NCBI RefSeq assembly: GCF_041080625.1
Contig: NZ_CP163518.1
Span: forward strand, 8,301,501-8,365,500
DNA from: Streptomyces sp. CG1
Lineage (GTDB): Bacteria; Actinomycetota; Actinomycetes; Streptomycetales; Streptomycetaceae
Direction of reading: 5' to 3'
DNA length: 64,000 nucleotides
Below are positions 8,695 to 19,800 of the stretch, piece after piece; the first letter of the stretch is position 1; every line of letters begins with the position of its first letter. The notes under the pieces are model-generated. The model ran no database searches. It had not been told where the DNA came from and saw nothing but the letters and a program-made list of their open reading frames with translations. A program made the position numbers and the translations under genes.

Positions 8695-10095
8695 CTACAT
8701 GTTGATCATGTGTCCCGCCAATCCGTGGATGGCCTCCTTGACCGCCTCGCCGAGGGTGGGATGCGCGTGGACGTTGCGGGCGACCTCGTGGACGGTCAGG
8801 TCCCACTGTTGAGCCAGCGTCAGTTCTGGAAGAAGTTCGGTGACTTCGGGCCCGATGAGGTGCGCACCAAGCAGTTCACCATGGGTGCCGTCGCTGATGA
8901 CCTTCACGAAGCCGACTGGGTGCCCCAAGCCGTGAGCCTTACCGTTGGCAGTGAACGGGAACTTGGCCACTCGTACGTCGAATCCGCGCTCGCGTGCCTG
9001 GGCTTCCGTCCACCCGAAGCTGGCCACTTGCGGCTGGCAGTAGGTGGCCCGCGGAATCATGGTGTAGTCCAACTCCATGGTATCCGCGTCGGCAATGGTT
9101 TCGGCAGCCACGACGCCCATGGACTCGGCGGCGTGCGCCAGCATTAGCTTGGCGGTGACATCCCCGATCGCGAAGATGTGGGGCACGTTGGTGCGGCAGC
9201 GTCCGTCGACGTCGATGGCGCCGCGCTCGGTGAGACGAACTCCTGTGTTTTCCAGGCCGTAGCCTCGGACGTTGGGGGCGAAGCCGATGGCCTGGAGTAC
9301 CTTGTCCGTCTCCAGGGTTCGGCGCTCACCGTTCTTGTTGACGGTCACGCGGACGCGCGGGCCCGAGTCGTCGATTGTCTCGACGGCGGTGCCTGTGAGA
9401 ACCTCAATGCCGAGCTTGCGATAGTGCTTCGCGAGCTCCTTGGAGATCTCCTGGTCTTCCAGCGGGACCATGCGGTCTAGGAACTCGACGATGGTCACGT
9501 CCACGCCGTAGCTGCGCAGCACATAGGCGAACTCCACACCGATTGCGCCAGCACCAGCAATGACAATGCTATCCGGTAGCGTTTCGCTGAGGATTTGACT
9601 CTCGTAAGTGACCACGCGTTCCGACAGGGCGGTGCCAGGCAGCAGTCGGGGAGTCGCGCCGGCCGCGATGATGCAGTGCCCGAAGGTCACCGTTTCGGCG
9701 CGACCGTCCGGGTATGTCACCGTCAGACTGTGGTCGTCGGTGAAGGCGCCCCGCCCCTCAAACTGTGTGATGGCGTTCTTTTTCATCAGGTAGTGAACGC
9801 CCTTGACCCGGCCGTCGGCGACCTTGCGGCTGCGTTGGTGGGCGACCCCGTAATCCGCAGAGACATCACCGCCCAGGGTAATCCCGTACGCCTTAGCTTC
9901 GTTCGTGACGAACTGCACCATCTCGGCATTACGTAGAAGGGCCTTGGAGGGGATGCAGCCCACGTTTAGGCAGACACCTCCCCAGTACCGCTCCTCGACC
10001 ACCGCGGTGGACAGACCGAGTTGCGCGCTGCGGACCGCGGCAGTGTAGCCGCCAGGGCCCGCTCCCAGAACAAGGACATCGAAATGTTGGCTCAC
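8695..10095 (-). CDS. lpd: Dihydrolipoamide dehydrogenase (E3), LpdC-like
   Basis: Flavoprotein disulfide oxidoreductase that reoxidises lipoamide of 2-oxo acid dehydrogenase complexes using NAD+. From the GTG at 10095 it is 466 residues, the normal size. Seen: the FAD-binding [17 protein letters not shown] at the N-terminus, the redox disulfide [16 protein letters not shown], the NAD-binding [13 protein letters not shown], the second FAD motif IFAIGDV, and the C-terminal active-site [12 protein letters not shown] with its His-Glu pair. It closely resembles the mycobacterial LpdC type through to the GHMIN ending. A longer in-frame start at 10161 was rejected because the extension lacks homology; AAGGA lies about 10 bases before the GTG. 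No E1 or E2 gene is nearby. It is divergent from a second E3 gene. Confidence 0.9.
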   Translation of the reverse strand: MSQHFDVLVLGAGPGGYTAAVRSAQLGLSTAVVEERYWGGVCLNVGCIPSKALLRNAEMVQFVTNEAKAYGITLGGDVSADYGVAHQRSRKVADGRVKGVHYLMKKNAITQFEGRGAFTDDHSLTVTYPDGRAETVTFGHCIIAAGATPRLLPGTALSERVVTYESQILSETLPDSIVIAGAGAIGVEFAYVLRSYGVDVTIVEFLDRMVPLEDQEISKELAKHYRKLGIEVLTGTAVETIDDSGPRVRVTVNKNGERRTLETDKVLQAIGFAPNVRGYGLENTGVRLTERGAIDVDGRCRTNVPHIFAIGDVTAKLMLAHAAESMGVVAAETIADADTMELDYTMIPRATYCQPQVASFGWTEAQARERGFDVRVAKFPFTANGKAHGLGHPVGFVKVISDGTHGELLGAHLIGPEVTELLPELTLAQQWDLTVHEVARNVHAHPTLGEAVKEAIHGLAGHMINM

Positions 10096-10347
10096 AAAGG
10101 AGTGATCCTTGCCTGACTGGGGCTCAACACGCAACCCGGTCGAAACGGCCCTGGACGCCACGTAGTTAGCATGCAGAGGCTACCAATGCCCGTTGATTGC
10201 ACTGAAGTGACGTTGGACACGCTCGCTCATGAGGCAACCAGTCAGGCAGCGTGATAGACATTGACCAGTTCTGGCGGAAGACATGCGCCTCGTGGCTCAA
10301 AAGGCGGCGAGTGGCGGTGAGTCGGCAACTTAAGGGGGACGGGGGAC
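10096..10347. promoter_or_regulatory. Divergent intergenic region between two E3 genes
   Basis: A 252-bp gap between oppositely oriented lpd genes that must hold promoters for both. I see no convincing -35/-10 pair or operator palindrome. A GGGGGACGGGGGAC stretch immediately before the GTG at 10348 is its likely ribosome-binding region. Confidence 0.4.
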
Positions 10348-11736
10348 GTGCTCGACGGCACGGAGAACATCTACGACTTGGTGATCTTGGGAGGCGGGTC
10401 GGGTGGGTACGCCGCCGCTCTTCGCGCTGCCAGCCTGGGGCTTTCGGTAGCGCTGATCGAGAAAGCCGAGGTGGGCGGTACCTGCCTGCACCGCGGGTGC
10501 ATTCCGACCAAGGCTCTGTTGCACACGGGTGCGATAGCGGACTCGGCCCGCGAAGCGGGGAAGTTCGGTGTCAGGTCGACGTTCGTCGGCATAGACATGC
10601 CGGGCGTGACCGCGTACAAGGATAGCGTGGTCGGTCAGCTGTACCGAGGACTCCAGAGCACCCTGAAGGCGCGGGGAGTCCAGGTCGTGATCGGCGAGGG
10701 AAGGCTGCGCTCCCCTAATGAAGTCGTCGTAGGCGACGCCGTTCTCAGGGGACGACACATCCTGCTGGCCACTGGCTCTGCCCCCGTCTCGCTGCGCGGC
10801 CTGGAGATCGATGGCGACCGGATCCTCTCCAGTGAGGACGCGTTGCAGCTAGATTACGTCCCCGGCTCGGTCGTGGTACTGGGGGGCGGGGTCATCGGCT
10901 GTGAGTTCGCCTCGCTCTGGAAGTCGTTCGGTGCCGAAGTGACCATCATCGAGGCGCTGCCGCACCTAATCCCCACAGAGGACGAGGACGCCTCCAAGCT
11001 GCTCGAACGATCCTTTCGCCGACGCGGCATCGCCTTCCATCTGAACAGCCGCTTCGCGGACGCTGCATACACCACCTCCGGTGTCCGTGTCACCACAGAA
11101 GGCGGCACACAGGTTGAGGCCGATCTGGTGTTGGTCGCCGTGGGGCGTCGGCCGGTTTCGGCGGGCCTCGGCTACGAAGCCGTCGGTGTGGAGCTCGACC
11201 GTGGGTATGTGAAGGTCGACGAGTACTGCCGGTCCTCGGTGCCGTCCATCTCCGCTGTTGGTGACCTGATCCCTACCCTGCAACTGGCACACGTCGGTTT
11301 CGCCGAAGGCATCCTGGTGGCGGAGCGACTGGCGGGCCTCGACCCGGTGCCGATCGACTACGACGGCGTACCGCGGGTCACCTACTCGCAGCCGGAGGTC
11401 GCGTCCGTGGGCCTCACGGAGGCGCTCGCGAAGGACCGTTACGGCGCCGATCAGGTTGTCACACTCCGCCAGAGCCTGGTTAGCAACGGTAAGAGCAAGA
11501 TCCTCAAGGCTCCCGGGGAGATCAAGCTCGTCCAACGGAAGGATGGCCCGGTGGTCGGCGTCCACATGGTCGGCGACCGCGTCGGCGAGCTGATCGGCGA
11601 AGCGCAACTGATCGTCAACTGGGACGCGCTGCCGGAAGAGGTGGCTCCCCTGATCCACGCGCATCCCACCCAGACCGAGATTCTGGGTGAAGCCCATCTG
11701 GCGCTCACGGGGAAGCCCCTGCACGCGCACGACTGA
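10348..11736 (+). CDS. Second dihydrolipoamide dehydrogenase (E3)
   Basis: A 462-residue E3-type flavoprotein, clearly a distant paralogue of its divergent neighbour. Seen: the FAD motif LGGGSGGYAAALRAASLG, the redox disulfide GGTCLHRGCIPTKALL, the NAD motif GGGVIGCEFASLW, SAVGDL near residue 305, and the C-terminal HAHPTQTEILGEAH. All catalytic residues are present. The GTG start follows a strong purine-rich ribosome-binding site. It is the first gene of the + strand run that leads into the PKS genes, 223 bp before the acyl-CoA oxidase-like gene. Without E1 or E2 partners its role in the cluster is unclear: extra E3 supply for acyl-CoA formation, redox maintenance, or a tolerant duplicate of a target enzyme are all possible. 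Confidence 0.88.
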   Translation: MLDGTENIYDLVILGGGSGGYAAALRAASLGLSVALIEKAEVGGTCLHRGCIPTKALLHTGAIADSAREAGKFGVRSTFVGIDMPGVTAYKDSVVGQLYRGLQSTLKARGVQVVIGEGRLRSPNEVVVGDAVLRGRHILLATGSAPVSLRGLEIDGDRILSSEDALQLDYVPGSVVVLGGGVIGCEFASLWKSFGAEVTIIEALPHLIPTEDEDASKLLERSFRRRGIAFHLNSRFADAAYTTSGVRVTTEGGTQVEADLVLVAVGRRPVSAGLGYEAVGVELDRGYVKVDEYCRSSVPSISAVGDLIPTLQLAHVGFAEGILVAERLAGLDPVPIDYDGVPRVTYSQPEVASVGLTEALAKDRYGADQVVTLRQSLVSNGKSKILKAPGEIKLVQRKDGPVVGVHMVGDRVGELIGEAQLIVNWDALPEEVAPLIHAHPTQTEILGEAHLALTGKPLHAHD

Positions 11737-11959
11737 TCCAGCTCGTTGGACGGAGCCGTTCGCCCCGTCCCGCTGGCCCACCATCAACTCACCGCTCGAG
11801 ATCACAGCTGCCTGCCGGGCAGCCCGCCGTGATGCCCGCGTACGTTCACGAAGTCGCCGTGGCCCTGACCGCGCCCTGCCGTGCGCGCGGCGGCGCTTTC
11901 ACGTGCGCTCACGGCCCCTTCACACACCGACGACGAAGACGCGACGGGGAATCAACACG

Positions 11960-13780
11960 ATGGAACCAGGCAACTCACTGCGCGAAGCCTTGTCCTCGCT
12001 GGTGCACGGCGACTCCTACGGGGAGGCGGTGCCGCGGCTGGAAGGGATCTTCTCGCCGGACCTCTTCGCCAGGCCGTCCGGCCTGGCGGACCAGGACCGC
12101 TACACGCTCACCTACCAGCGGCTGCGGCATATCAACGACCGGATCGAGACCGGCACACCCCTGCTGCACCAGCGGGGCCTGCTCTTCCCGTTGCTGGAAT
12201 GGGTCGCCCTCGCCGACCCGTCCCTCTTCTACGCCTTCTTCCTGCACCACTGCACCACGGTCGGCTCGATCCTCGAGTTCGGCGCGGGCCGGGACGACCT
12301 CGACGACGTCCTGACGCAGCTGGCCTCCACCGACGTGGTGGGCGCCCTGCTGATGACCGAGCTGGGTCACGGCAACAGCAACGCCGCCGTGCGCACCGAA
12401 GCCGTCTTCGACCCGGACACCCGCGAGTTCGTCCTGACCACGCCAGGGCCGGAAGCCGTCAAGTACCCGCCGAGCGTGGGATGTCCGGGCGTACCCCGGA
12501 TCGGCATCGTCACCGCCCAGCTCGTCGTCGCCGGGCAGGACCGCGGGCTGTTCTGCTTCGTCGTACCGCTCAGGGACGCCGCGGGCCCCTGCCCGGGCGT
12601 GGTGATCGAACCGCAGGACTCGGCGGCGATCCTCCCCCTCGACTGGGCGACCGTCTCCTTCCAGGGCGTACGCGTCCCCTTCCGCCACTGGCTGCGGGAC
12701 TCCGCCTCGATCGCGGCGGACGGCAGCTTCACCGACACCCTGAGCAACCCTGCGATGCGGTCGAGGCAGGCGTCCCGGCTGATCCGGTACGTGTGGGAGG
12801 TGGCCGCCGTCGGACTCGCCGCAGTCACCCGGGCCAGCGCCGCCGTCGCCGTCCGGCACGCCCACGCCCGGTACACCAACGGCACGTTCGCCGGATTCGC
12901 CGACCCCATGCCGGTGATCCGCTACCGCAACCAGCAGCGCACGCTGTTCGGCGCCCTGTCCGCCGCCTACGTCGCCGCGATGGCGGCCAAGTCGGTCTCC
13001 GGCCCCGAACCGGTCGGGCGCAGCGCCGGCGAGATCCGCACCCTGTTCACCCTGAAGGCGGTGATCGACCAGCTCGCCGAGCGGGTCACCGCGGCCTCCC
13101 GCGCCGCCTCGGGCGTCCTCGGCTTCAGCCCGCAGAACCGCTTCCTGGACTACCAGGGCCTGGCCCACGCCTTCAACGCCGCCGGGCTGAGCACCCAGGT
13201 CCTCTACCTCAACGCGGCCTGGACCATGGCCCTCGGCCTGGACTACCAGCCGCCCGCCGACGAACCCCCCGCTCCGCAGGAGCGCGACCTGCGCGACCCG
13301 GCCCTGTGGCGTGCGCTGACCGGTGCCCGGGAGCGGCGACTGCACGAACGGCTGGTGGCAGAACTCGGCGCGGCCCGGGCCAGCGGACTCGGCGAGTTCG
13401 AGGTCTGGAACGACCGCTTCGAGCTGGCCGAGCAGATGGCCGAGGCCCACGCCCTGCGCTTGCTCGTGGACCTCGTCCGGAGCGGAACCGACGCGCTGCC
13501 CGACTCCGACGCGCGCCGCCTCGCCCGTGACGTGTGCGCCCTGCACCTGCTCGGCGAGATCTCCGCGCACAGCGGCTGGTACCTCGCCGAGGGCCTGCTC
13601 ACCGCCGAAGAGGTCAACGCCCTGCCCGGTCTGCTCAACCAGCTCTGCCAGGACATCGCCCCGCACGCCCTGGACCTCGCCGACGCCCTGCACGTGCCCT
13701 ACGACCTGGTGGGCGCGCCGATCGTGCGCGCCGACTACGCGACCGCCTTCACCAAGGCCACGTTCGCCGACCCCGCATAG
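11960..13780 (+). CDS. Acyl-CoA oxidase/dehydrogenase-like flavoprotein
   Basis: 606 residues from the ATG at 11960; the frame is open further upstream, but this start is preceded by a GGGGA ribosome-binding site and gives the family's size. The N-terminal half matches peroxisomal-type acyl-CoA oxidases, with the FAD-contact block TELGHGNSNAAVRTEAVFD near residue 140 and a middle beta domain. The C-terminal half is helical and weaker. Where acyl-CoA oxidases have the catalytic Glu (FEGxNTV), this protein reads AFNAAGLSTQV near residue 415, so the general base appears to be lost. It lies 60 bp before the first PKS gene and in the same direction, so it is very likely cluster-linked. Possible roles are flavin-dependent oxidation of a carrier- or CoA-bound intermediate, or a non-catalytic relative; the sequence does not decide. 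Confidence 0.7.
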   Translation: MEPGNSLREALSSLVHGDSYGEAVPRLEGIFSPDLFARPSGLADQDRYTLTYQRLRHINDRIETGTPLLHQRGLLFPLLEWVALADPSLFYAFFLHHCTTVGSILEFGAGRDDLDDVLTQLASTDVVGALLMTELGHGNSNAAVRTEAVFDPDTREFVLTTPGPEAVKYPPSVGCPGVPRIGIVTAQLVVAGQDRGLFCFVVPLRDAAGPCPGVVIEPQDSAAILPLDWATVSFQGVRVPFRHWLRDSASIAADGSFTDTLSNPAMRSRQASRLIRYVWEVAAVGLAAVTRASAAVAVRHAHARYTNGTFAGFADPMPVIRYRNQQRTLFGALSAAYVAAMAAKSVSGPEPVGRSAGEIRTLFTLKAVIDQLAERVTAASRAASGVLGFSPQNRFLDYQGLAHAFNAAGLSTQVLYLNAAWTMALGLDYQPPADEPPAPQERDLRDPALWRALTGARERRLHERLVAELGAARASGLGEFEVWNDRFELAEQMAEAHALRLLVDLVRSGTDALPDSDARRLARDVCALHLLGEISAHSGWYLAEGLLTAEEVNALPGLLNQLCQDIAPHALDLADALHVPYDLVGAPIVRADYATAFTKATFADPA

Positions 13781-13840
13781 CCGGGACAGCCCCCACCTCT
13801 CTCCTCTTGCGCCTGCCCTGCTCGGAAGGTTTGCAGCACT

Positions 13841-16800
13841 ATGCGTGACTCATCCCAGGCCCGTGCCCGGCTCACGTCCACATCCCCCACCGAGGCCGTC
13901 GCCGTCGTCGGCATGGCCTGCCGACTGCCCCTCGCCTCCGGCCCCGGCGCGTTCGCCCAGCTCCTGCGCGACGGCGTCGACGCGATCAGGGAGGTTCCCG
14001 CGGACCGCTGGAACGCGCGGGAGTACACCGGCCAGGAGACGGACGGACCCGGCCGGGCGGGAGCGAGGTGGGGCGGCTTCCTGGACGAAACCGACCGGTT
14101 CGACCCGGCCTTCTTCGGCATCTCCCCGCGGGAGGCCGTCGCGATGGACCCGCAGCAGCGACTCGCCCTGGAACTCGGCTGGGAGGCGCTGGAGGACGCC
14201 GGCATCCTGCCGGACACCCTGCGTGGCACCGCCGCGGGCGTCTACGTCGGAGCGATCTGGGACGACTACGCGACGCTGGCCCACCGCCGGGGCGTCGCGG
14301 GCATCACCCAGCACACCATGACCGGCCTCCAGCGCGGCATCATCGCCAACCGCCTGTCGTACGTACTGGGCCTGCGCGGCCCCAGCCTGACCGTGGACAG
14401 CGGCCAGTCGTCCTCGCTCACCGCCGTCCACCTGGCCTGCGAGAGCCTGCGCAGCGGCGAGTCCGGTGTTGCCCTCGCCGGTGGCGTCAACCTCGACCTC
14501 GTCCCCGAAAGCGCGCTCAGCCTCGCGGAGTTCGGCGCCCTGTCCCCGGACGGCCGGTGCTTCACCTTCGACGGCCGGGCCAACGGCATCGTGCGCGGCG
14601 AGGGCGGCGGACTCGTCGTGCTCAAGCGCCTGTCCGACGCGGTGGCCGACGGCGACCGCATCCACTGCGTCATCCGCGGCAGCGCGATCAACAACGACGG
14701 CGGGGGCGACAGCCTCACCACCCCCAGCCGGGAGGCCCAGGCGCAACTCCTGCGCCGCGCCTACGACAACGCGGGCGTGCGCCCAGCGGACGTCCAGTAC
14801 GTCGAACTGCACGGCACCGGCACCCGGGTCGGCGACCCGATCGAGGCCGCCGCGCTCGGCGAGGTGCTCGGCACGGCACGCTCCGACAGCAACCCCCTGC
14901 TGGTCGGATCGGTTAAGACCAACATCGGCCACCTGGAGGGCGCCGCCGGCATCGCCGGCCTCATCAAGACCGCGCTCGCGCTCAAGCACCGGGAACTCCC
15001 CCCGAGCCTGCACTTCCGCACCCCCAACCCGGCGATCCCGCTGGCGGAACTGCGGCTGCGGGTGCACACGGAGAACGGGCCCTGGCCGAAGGCCGACCGC
15101 CCGCTGATCGCCGGCGTCAGCTCCTTCGGCGTCGGTGGCACCAACTGCCACGTCGTACTGGAGGACTGGCGCGCCGACGCCGACCCTCACACCGATGCCG
15201 ACGCGGACCGTCCGGACCCCGCCCTGTCCGCCCCCGTGCCGTGGACGATCTCGGCCAGGACGGAGGGCGCGCTGCGCGGCCAGGCCGCGGCGCTGCTCGC
15301 CCGCCCGGCCGACGAGGCGTCCCCCGTAGACCTCGGCCACTCGCTGGCCACCACCCGCACCGCCTTCCCGCACCGGGCCGTGATCCTGGGCCACACCACC
15401 GAGGACTTCCGCACCCGCCTCGAGGCCCTGGCGGCCGGCCGCCCCGCCGCCGGGCTGATCGAGGGCACCGCCTCCCGCACCGCGGACCGCCCGGTCTTCG
15501 TCTTCCCCGGCCAGGGCTCGCAGTGGGTCGGCATGGCCGTCGACCTCATGGACACCTCGCCCGTCTTCGCCGAGCACATCCAGCGCTGCGAGCAGGCACT
15601 CGCCCCGCATGTGCCCTGGTCGCTCACGCACGTGCTGCGCGGCGGCAGCGAGACCGACCCGGAACTGTCCCTCGACCGGCTCGACGTGGTGCACCCGGTC
15701 CTGTTCGCGGTGATGGTCTCGCTCGCCGCACTGTGGCGCTCGTACGGCGTCGAACCGGGCGCCGTGGTGGGCCACTCGCAGGGCGAGATCGCCGCGGCGC
15801 ACGTCGCGGGCGCGCTCACTCTGGAGGAGGCGGCGCGCCTGGTCGCCCTGCGCAGCCAGGCGTTCGCCCTGCTCGCCGGAACCGGCGGCATGGCCTCGGT
15901 CGCCCTGCCGGCCGCCGAGGTGGAGCAGCTGCTCGCACCGTGGGCGGACCGGCTGTCCATCGCGGCCGTCAACGGCCCGCGTGCCGTCACCGTCTCCGGT
16001 GACGTGCCGGCCCTCCACGAGCTGATCGCCCGGTGCGAGAGCCAGGACATCCGCGTCCGCCTGCTGCCCATCGACTGCGCCGGCCACTCCGCCCACGTCG
16101 AGCGGATCCGCGAGCCGCTGCTGGACCTGCTGGGCGCCGTGACCCCCACGTCCTCGGAGGTGCCGTTGTACTCCACCGTCGAGGGCCGGTGGCTCGACAC
16201 CACCGAACTCGACGCCGAGTACTGGTACCGCAACTCCCGGCGCACGGTCGGGTTCGAGCCCGCCGTACGGGCGCTCGCGCAGGCAGGCCACGAGACGTTC
16301 ATCGAGGTCAGCCCGCATCCCATCCTGGCCGCCGGCATCCAGGAGACCGTCGAGGACGCCGACGGCCAGGCACGCGTGGTCGGCTCCCTGCGACGCGGCG
16401 AAGGCGGCCTCGACCGCATGCTCGCCGCACTGGCCGAGGCATCGGTGCACGGCGTCGCCGTCGACTGGTCCCCAGCCTTCACCGGCTCCGGCGCCAGGCG
16501 CGTCGACCTGCCCACCTACGCCTTCCAGCGCCGCCGTTTCTGGCTGGACGCGCCGGACGCCCCCACCGCACCGGCCCTGCCCACCGCCGTCGCACGGGAG
16601 AACGACCCCGGTGCGGAAGAGGAAGCACTCCCGCTGCGCGAGCAGTGGGCCGCGCTGACCGAGAGCGCGAGCCGGGACGCGGCGCTGGACCTGGTCCGCA
16701 CCCACGTCGGCATCGTGCTCGGCGCGACCGACACCGACGACGTCCAGGTCGAAGCCTCCCTCCGTGAGCTGGGCTTCGACTCGATGATGGCGGTGGAGCT

Positions 16801-19800
16801 GCGGAACCGGCTGAACGCGGCGACGGGACTGCGGCTGCCGAGCACGGTGGTGTTCGATCACCCGACGGCCGGTGACCTGGCCCGGCTCGTGCGGGCGGAG
16901 CTGCTCGGCGTACCGCAGGACACGGCGGACGAGACGGAGCCTTCGCCGACGGCCGTGGACGGCGCGGCGGACGCCGAACCGATCGCGATCGTGGGCATCG
17001 GCTGCCGCTTCCCCGGCGGCGTGCGCTCGCCGGAGGACCTGTGGCAGCTGGTGGTCTCGGAGACGGACGCGATCTCCGGCTTCCCGGCCGACCGCGGCTG
17101 GGATCTGGAGGCGCTGTTCGATCCTGACCCGGATGCGGTGGGCAAGTCGTACGCGCGGTCGGGCGGTTTCCTCTACGACGCGGCGGAGTTCGACGCCGGA
17201 TTCTTCGGGATCTCGCCGCGTGAAGCGCTGGCGATGGATCCGCAGCAGCGCTTGCTGCTGGAGACGTCGTGGGAGGCGATGGAGCGGGCGGGCATCGACC
17301 CGGCGTCGCTGCGCGGCAGCCGTACCGGCGTCTACGTCGGCGCCATGGTCCAGGACTACGGCCCGCGTCTCGCCGACGCGAGCCCCGACACCGAGGGCTA
17401 CCTGCTGACCGGTACGCACGGCAGCGTCACCGCCGGCCGGCTGTCGTACACGTTCGGTCTGGAGGGGCCTGCCGTCACGGTCGACACGGCGTGTTCGTCG
17501 TCGCTGGTGGCCTTGCACATGGCGGTGCAGGCGCTGCGGCGCGGCGAGTGCCGGATGGCGCTCGCGGGCGGTGCGACGGTGATGTCGTCGCCCGGTCTGT
17601 TCGTGGAGTTCAGCCGGCAGCGCGGGCTGTCCGAGGACGGCCGGTGCAAGGCGTTCGCCGAGGGCGCGGACGGCACGGGCTGGGCCGAGGGCGTCGGTGT
17701 CCTGGTGGTGGAGCGCCTGTCGGACGCCGTGCGCCAGGGGCACTCGGTGCTGGCCGTGATACGCGGCAGCGCGATCAACCAGGACGGCGCTAGCAACGGT
17801 CTGACCGCGCCCAACGGGTTGTCCCAGCAGCGGGTGATCCGGCAGGCACTCGCCGACGCGCGCCTGGACACGGACGGCGTCGACGCGGTCGAGGCGCACG
17901 GGACGGGGACCCGGCTGGGCGACCCGATCGAGGCCCAGGCCCTCCTCGCGACGTACGGCCAAGGCCGGGACGGCGATCAACTGCCCCTGTTCCTCGGATC
18001 GTTGAAGTCCAACGTCGGGCACACGCAGGCGGCCGCTGGTGTGGGTGGCGTCATCAAGATGGTGATGGCCCTGCGGCACGGCGTACTGCCCAAGACCCTG
18101 CACGTCGCCGCGCCCAGCTCACATGTGGACTGGTCCGCGGGCGCGGTGGAGCTGCTGACCGAGCAGCGGGCCTGGCCGGAACTCGACCGGCCGCGAAGGG
18201 CCGCCGTCTCCGCCTTCGGCATGAGCGGCACCAACGCCCATCTCGTCCTGGAGCAGGCGGCTGACGCTTCCGCCGACGTGGAAAAGGCCCCCGTTGAGGA
18301 CGGGCCGGTCCCATGGGTGGTGTCGGGCAAGAGCGCGGAGGCGTTGCGGGCGCAGGCGGAGGTGCTGCGCGCGTTCGTCGCCGGGCGTGACGGGCTGGAC
18401 CTGACGGGTGTCGGGGCGGCGCTGGTGTCGGCGCGGTCGGTGTTCGAGCACCGAGCCGTGGTGGTGGCCGGTGATCGTACGGAGTTGCTGACCGGTCTTG
18501 AGGCGTTGGCCTCGGGCGGGGTGGCGCCTGGTCTGGCGACCGGTGTGGGTGTGGCTGGTCGTCGTGCGGTGTTCGTGTTCCCCGGTCAGGGTTCGCAGTG
18601 GCTGGGTATGGCGGCGGGGCTGTGGGAGTCCTCGTCGGTGTTCCGTGAGCGGATGGCTGAGTGTGAGCGGGCGCTGGGTCCGTTCGTGGACTGGCCGTTG
18701 TCTGCGGTCGTGCGTCAGGAGCCGGGCGCGCCCGGGTTCGACCGGGTGGATGTGGTCCAGCCGGTGCTGTTCGCCGTGATGGTCTCCCTCGCCGCACTGT
18801 GGCGCTCCCACGGCATCGAACCCGCAGCCGTGCTGGGTCATTCGCAGGGCGAGATCGCGGCCGCGGCCGTCTCCGGCGCCCTGACCCTGGACGACGCCGC
18901 CCGTGTCGTGGCGCTGCGCAGCCGGGCGCTGGGTGTGCTGGCCGGTCGTGGCGGCATGGTGTCCGTGGCGCTCTCGGCCGAGCAGGTTCTCCCCCGCCTG
19001 GGCCAGGGGCTGTCGGTGGCGGCGGTCAACGGGCCGTTGTCGACGGTGGTCTCCGGTGATGTGGAGGCGTTGGAGGACCTGTTGGCCTCGTGTGAGGCGG
19101 ACGGTGTGCGGGCGCGGCGGATCCCGGTGGACTACGCCTCCCACTCGGCGCATGTGGAGCAGATCCGGGACGAGTTGCGTGAGCTGCTGGAGCCGGTGCG
19201 GCCGCGGTCGGGTCAGGTGCCGTTCTACTCGGCCGTGACCGGTGAAGTGATCGACGGCTCCGCTCTGGATGCGCAGTACTGGTACACGAATCTGCGCCAG
19301 ACCGTCGACTTCCACGGCGCGACCAAGGCGTTGCTCGCGGAGGGGTTCGATGTGTTCATCGAGGCCAGTGCCCATCCGGTCCTGACCGGCGCGATCGAAG
19401 AGACCGTCGAGGAAGCCGACGCGACCGCCGTGGTGCTGGGCACCCTGCGCCGCAACGAAGACGAACAACGACGCTTCACCCTCGCACTCGCCGAAGCCTT
19501 CACCGCCGGACTCCCCGTCCACTGGCCCACAACCGGCCGGACCACCTACCACCTGGACCTGCCCACCTACGCCTTCCAACGCCGGCGCTACTGGCTCGAC
19601 GGCTCGGCCGCCACGGCATCCGAGGACGCTGCCGATCCCGAGGAGAGCCGGTTCTGGGAGGCCGTCGACAGCGCGGACCGCGGCGAACTCGCCGAACTGC
19701 TCGGCGTGGACGACGCCTCCCGGCTGGAGGACGTCATCGACCTGCTCGGCCCGTGGCGCCGCGACAGCCGTGAGCGTTCCGAGGCGGATGCCTGGCACTA

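Noticed and set aside
10096..10161. Longer N-terminus for the minus-strand lpd gene (ATG at 10161)
   Set aside because: The extra 22 residues lack similarity to the E3 family, while the GTG at 10095 gives the standard start [15 protein letters not shown].
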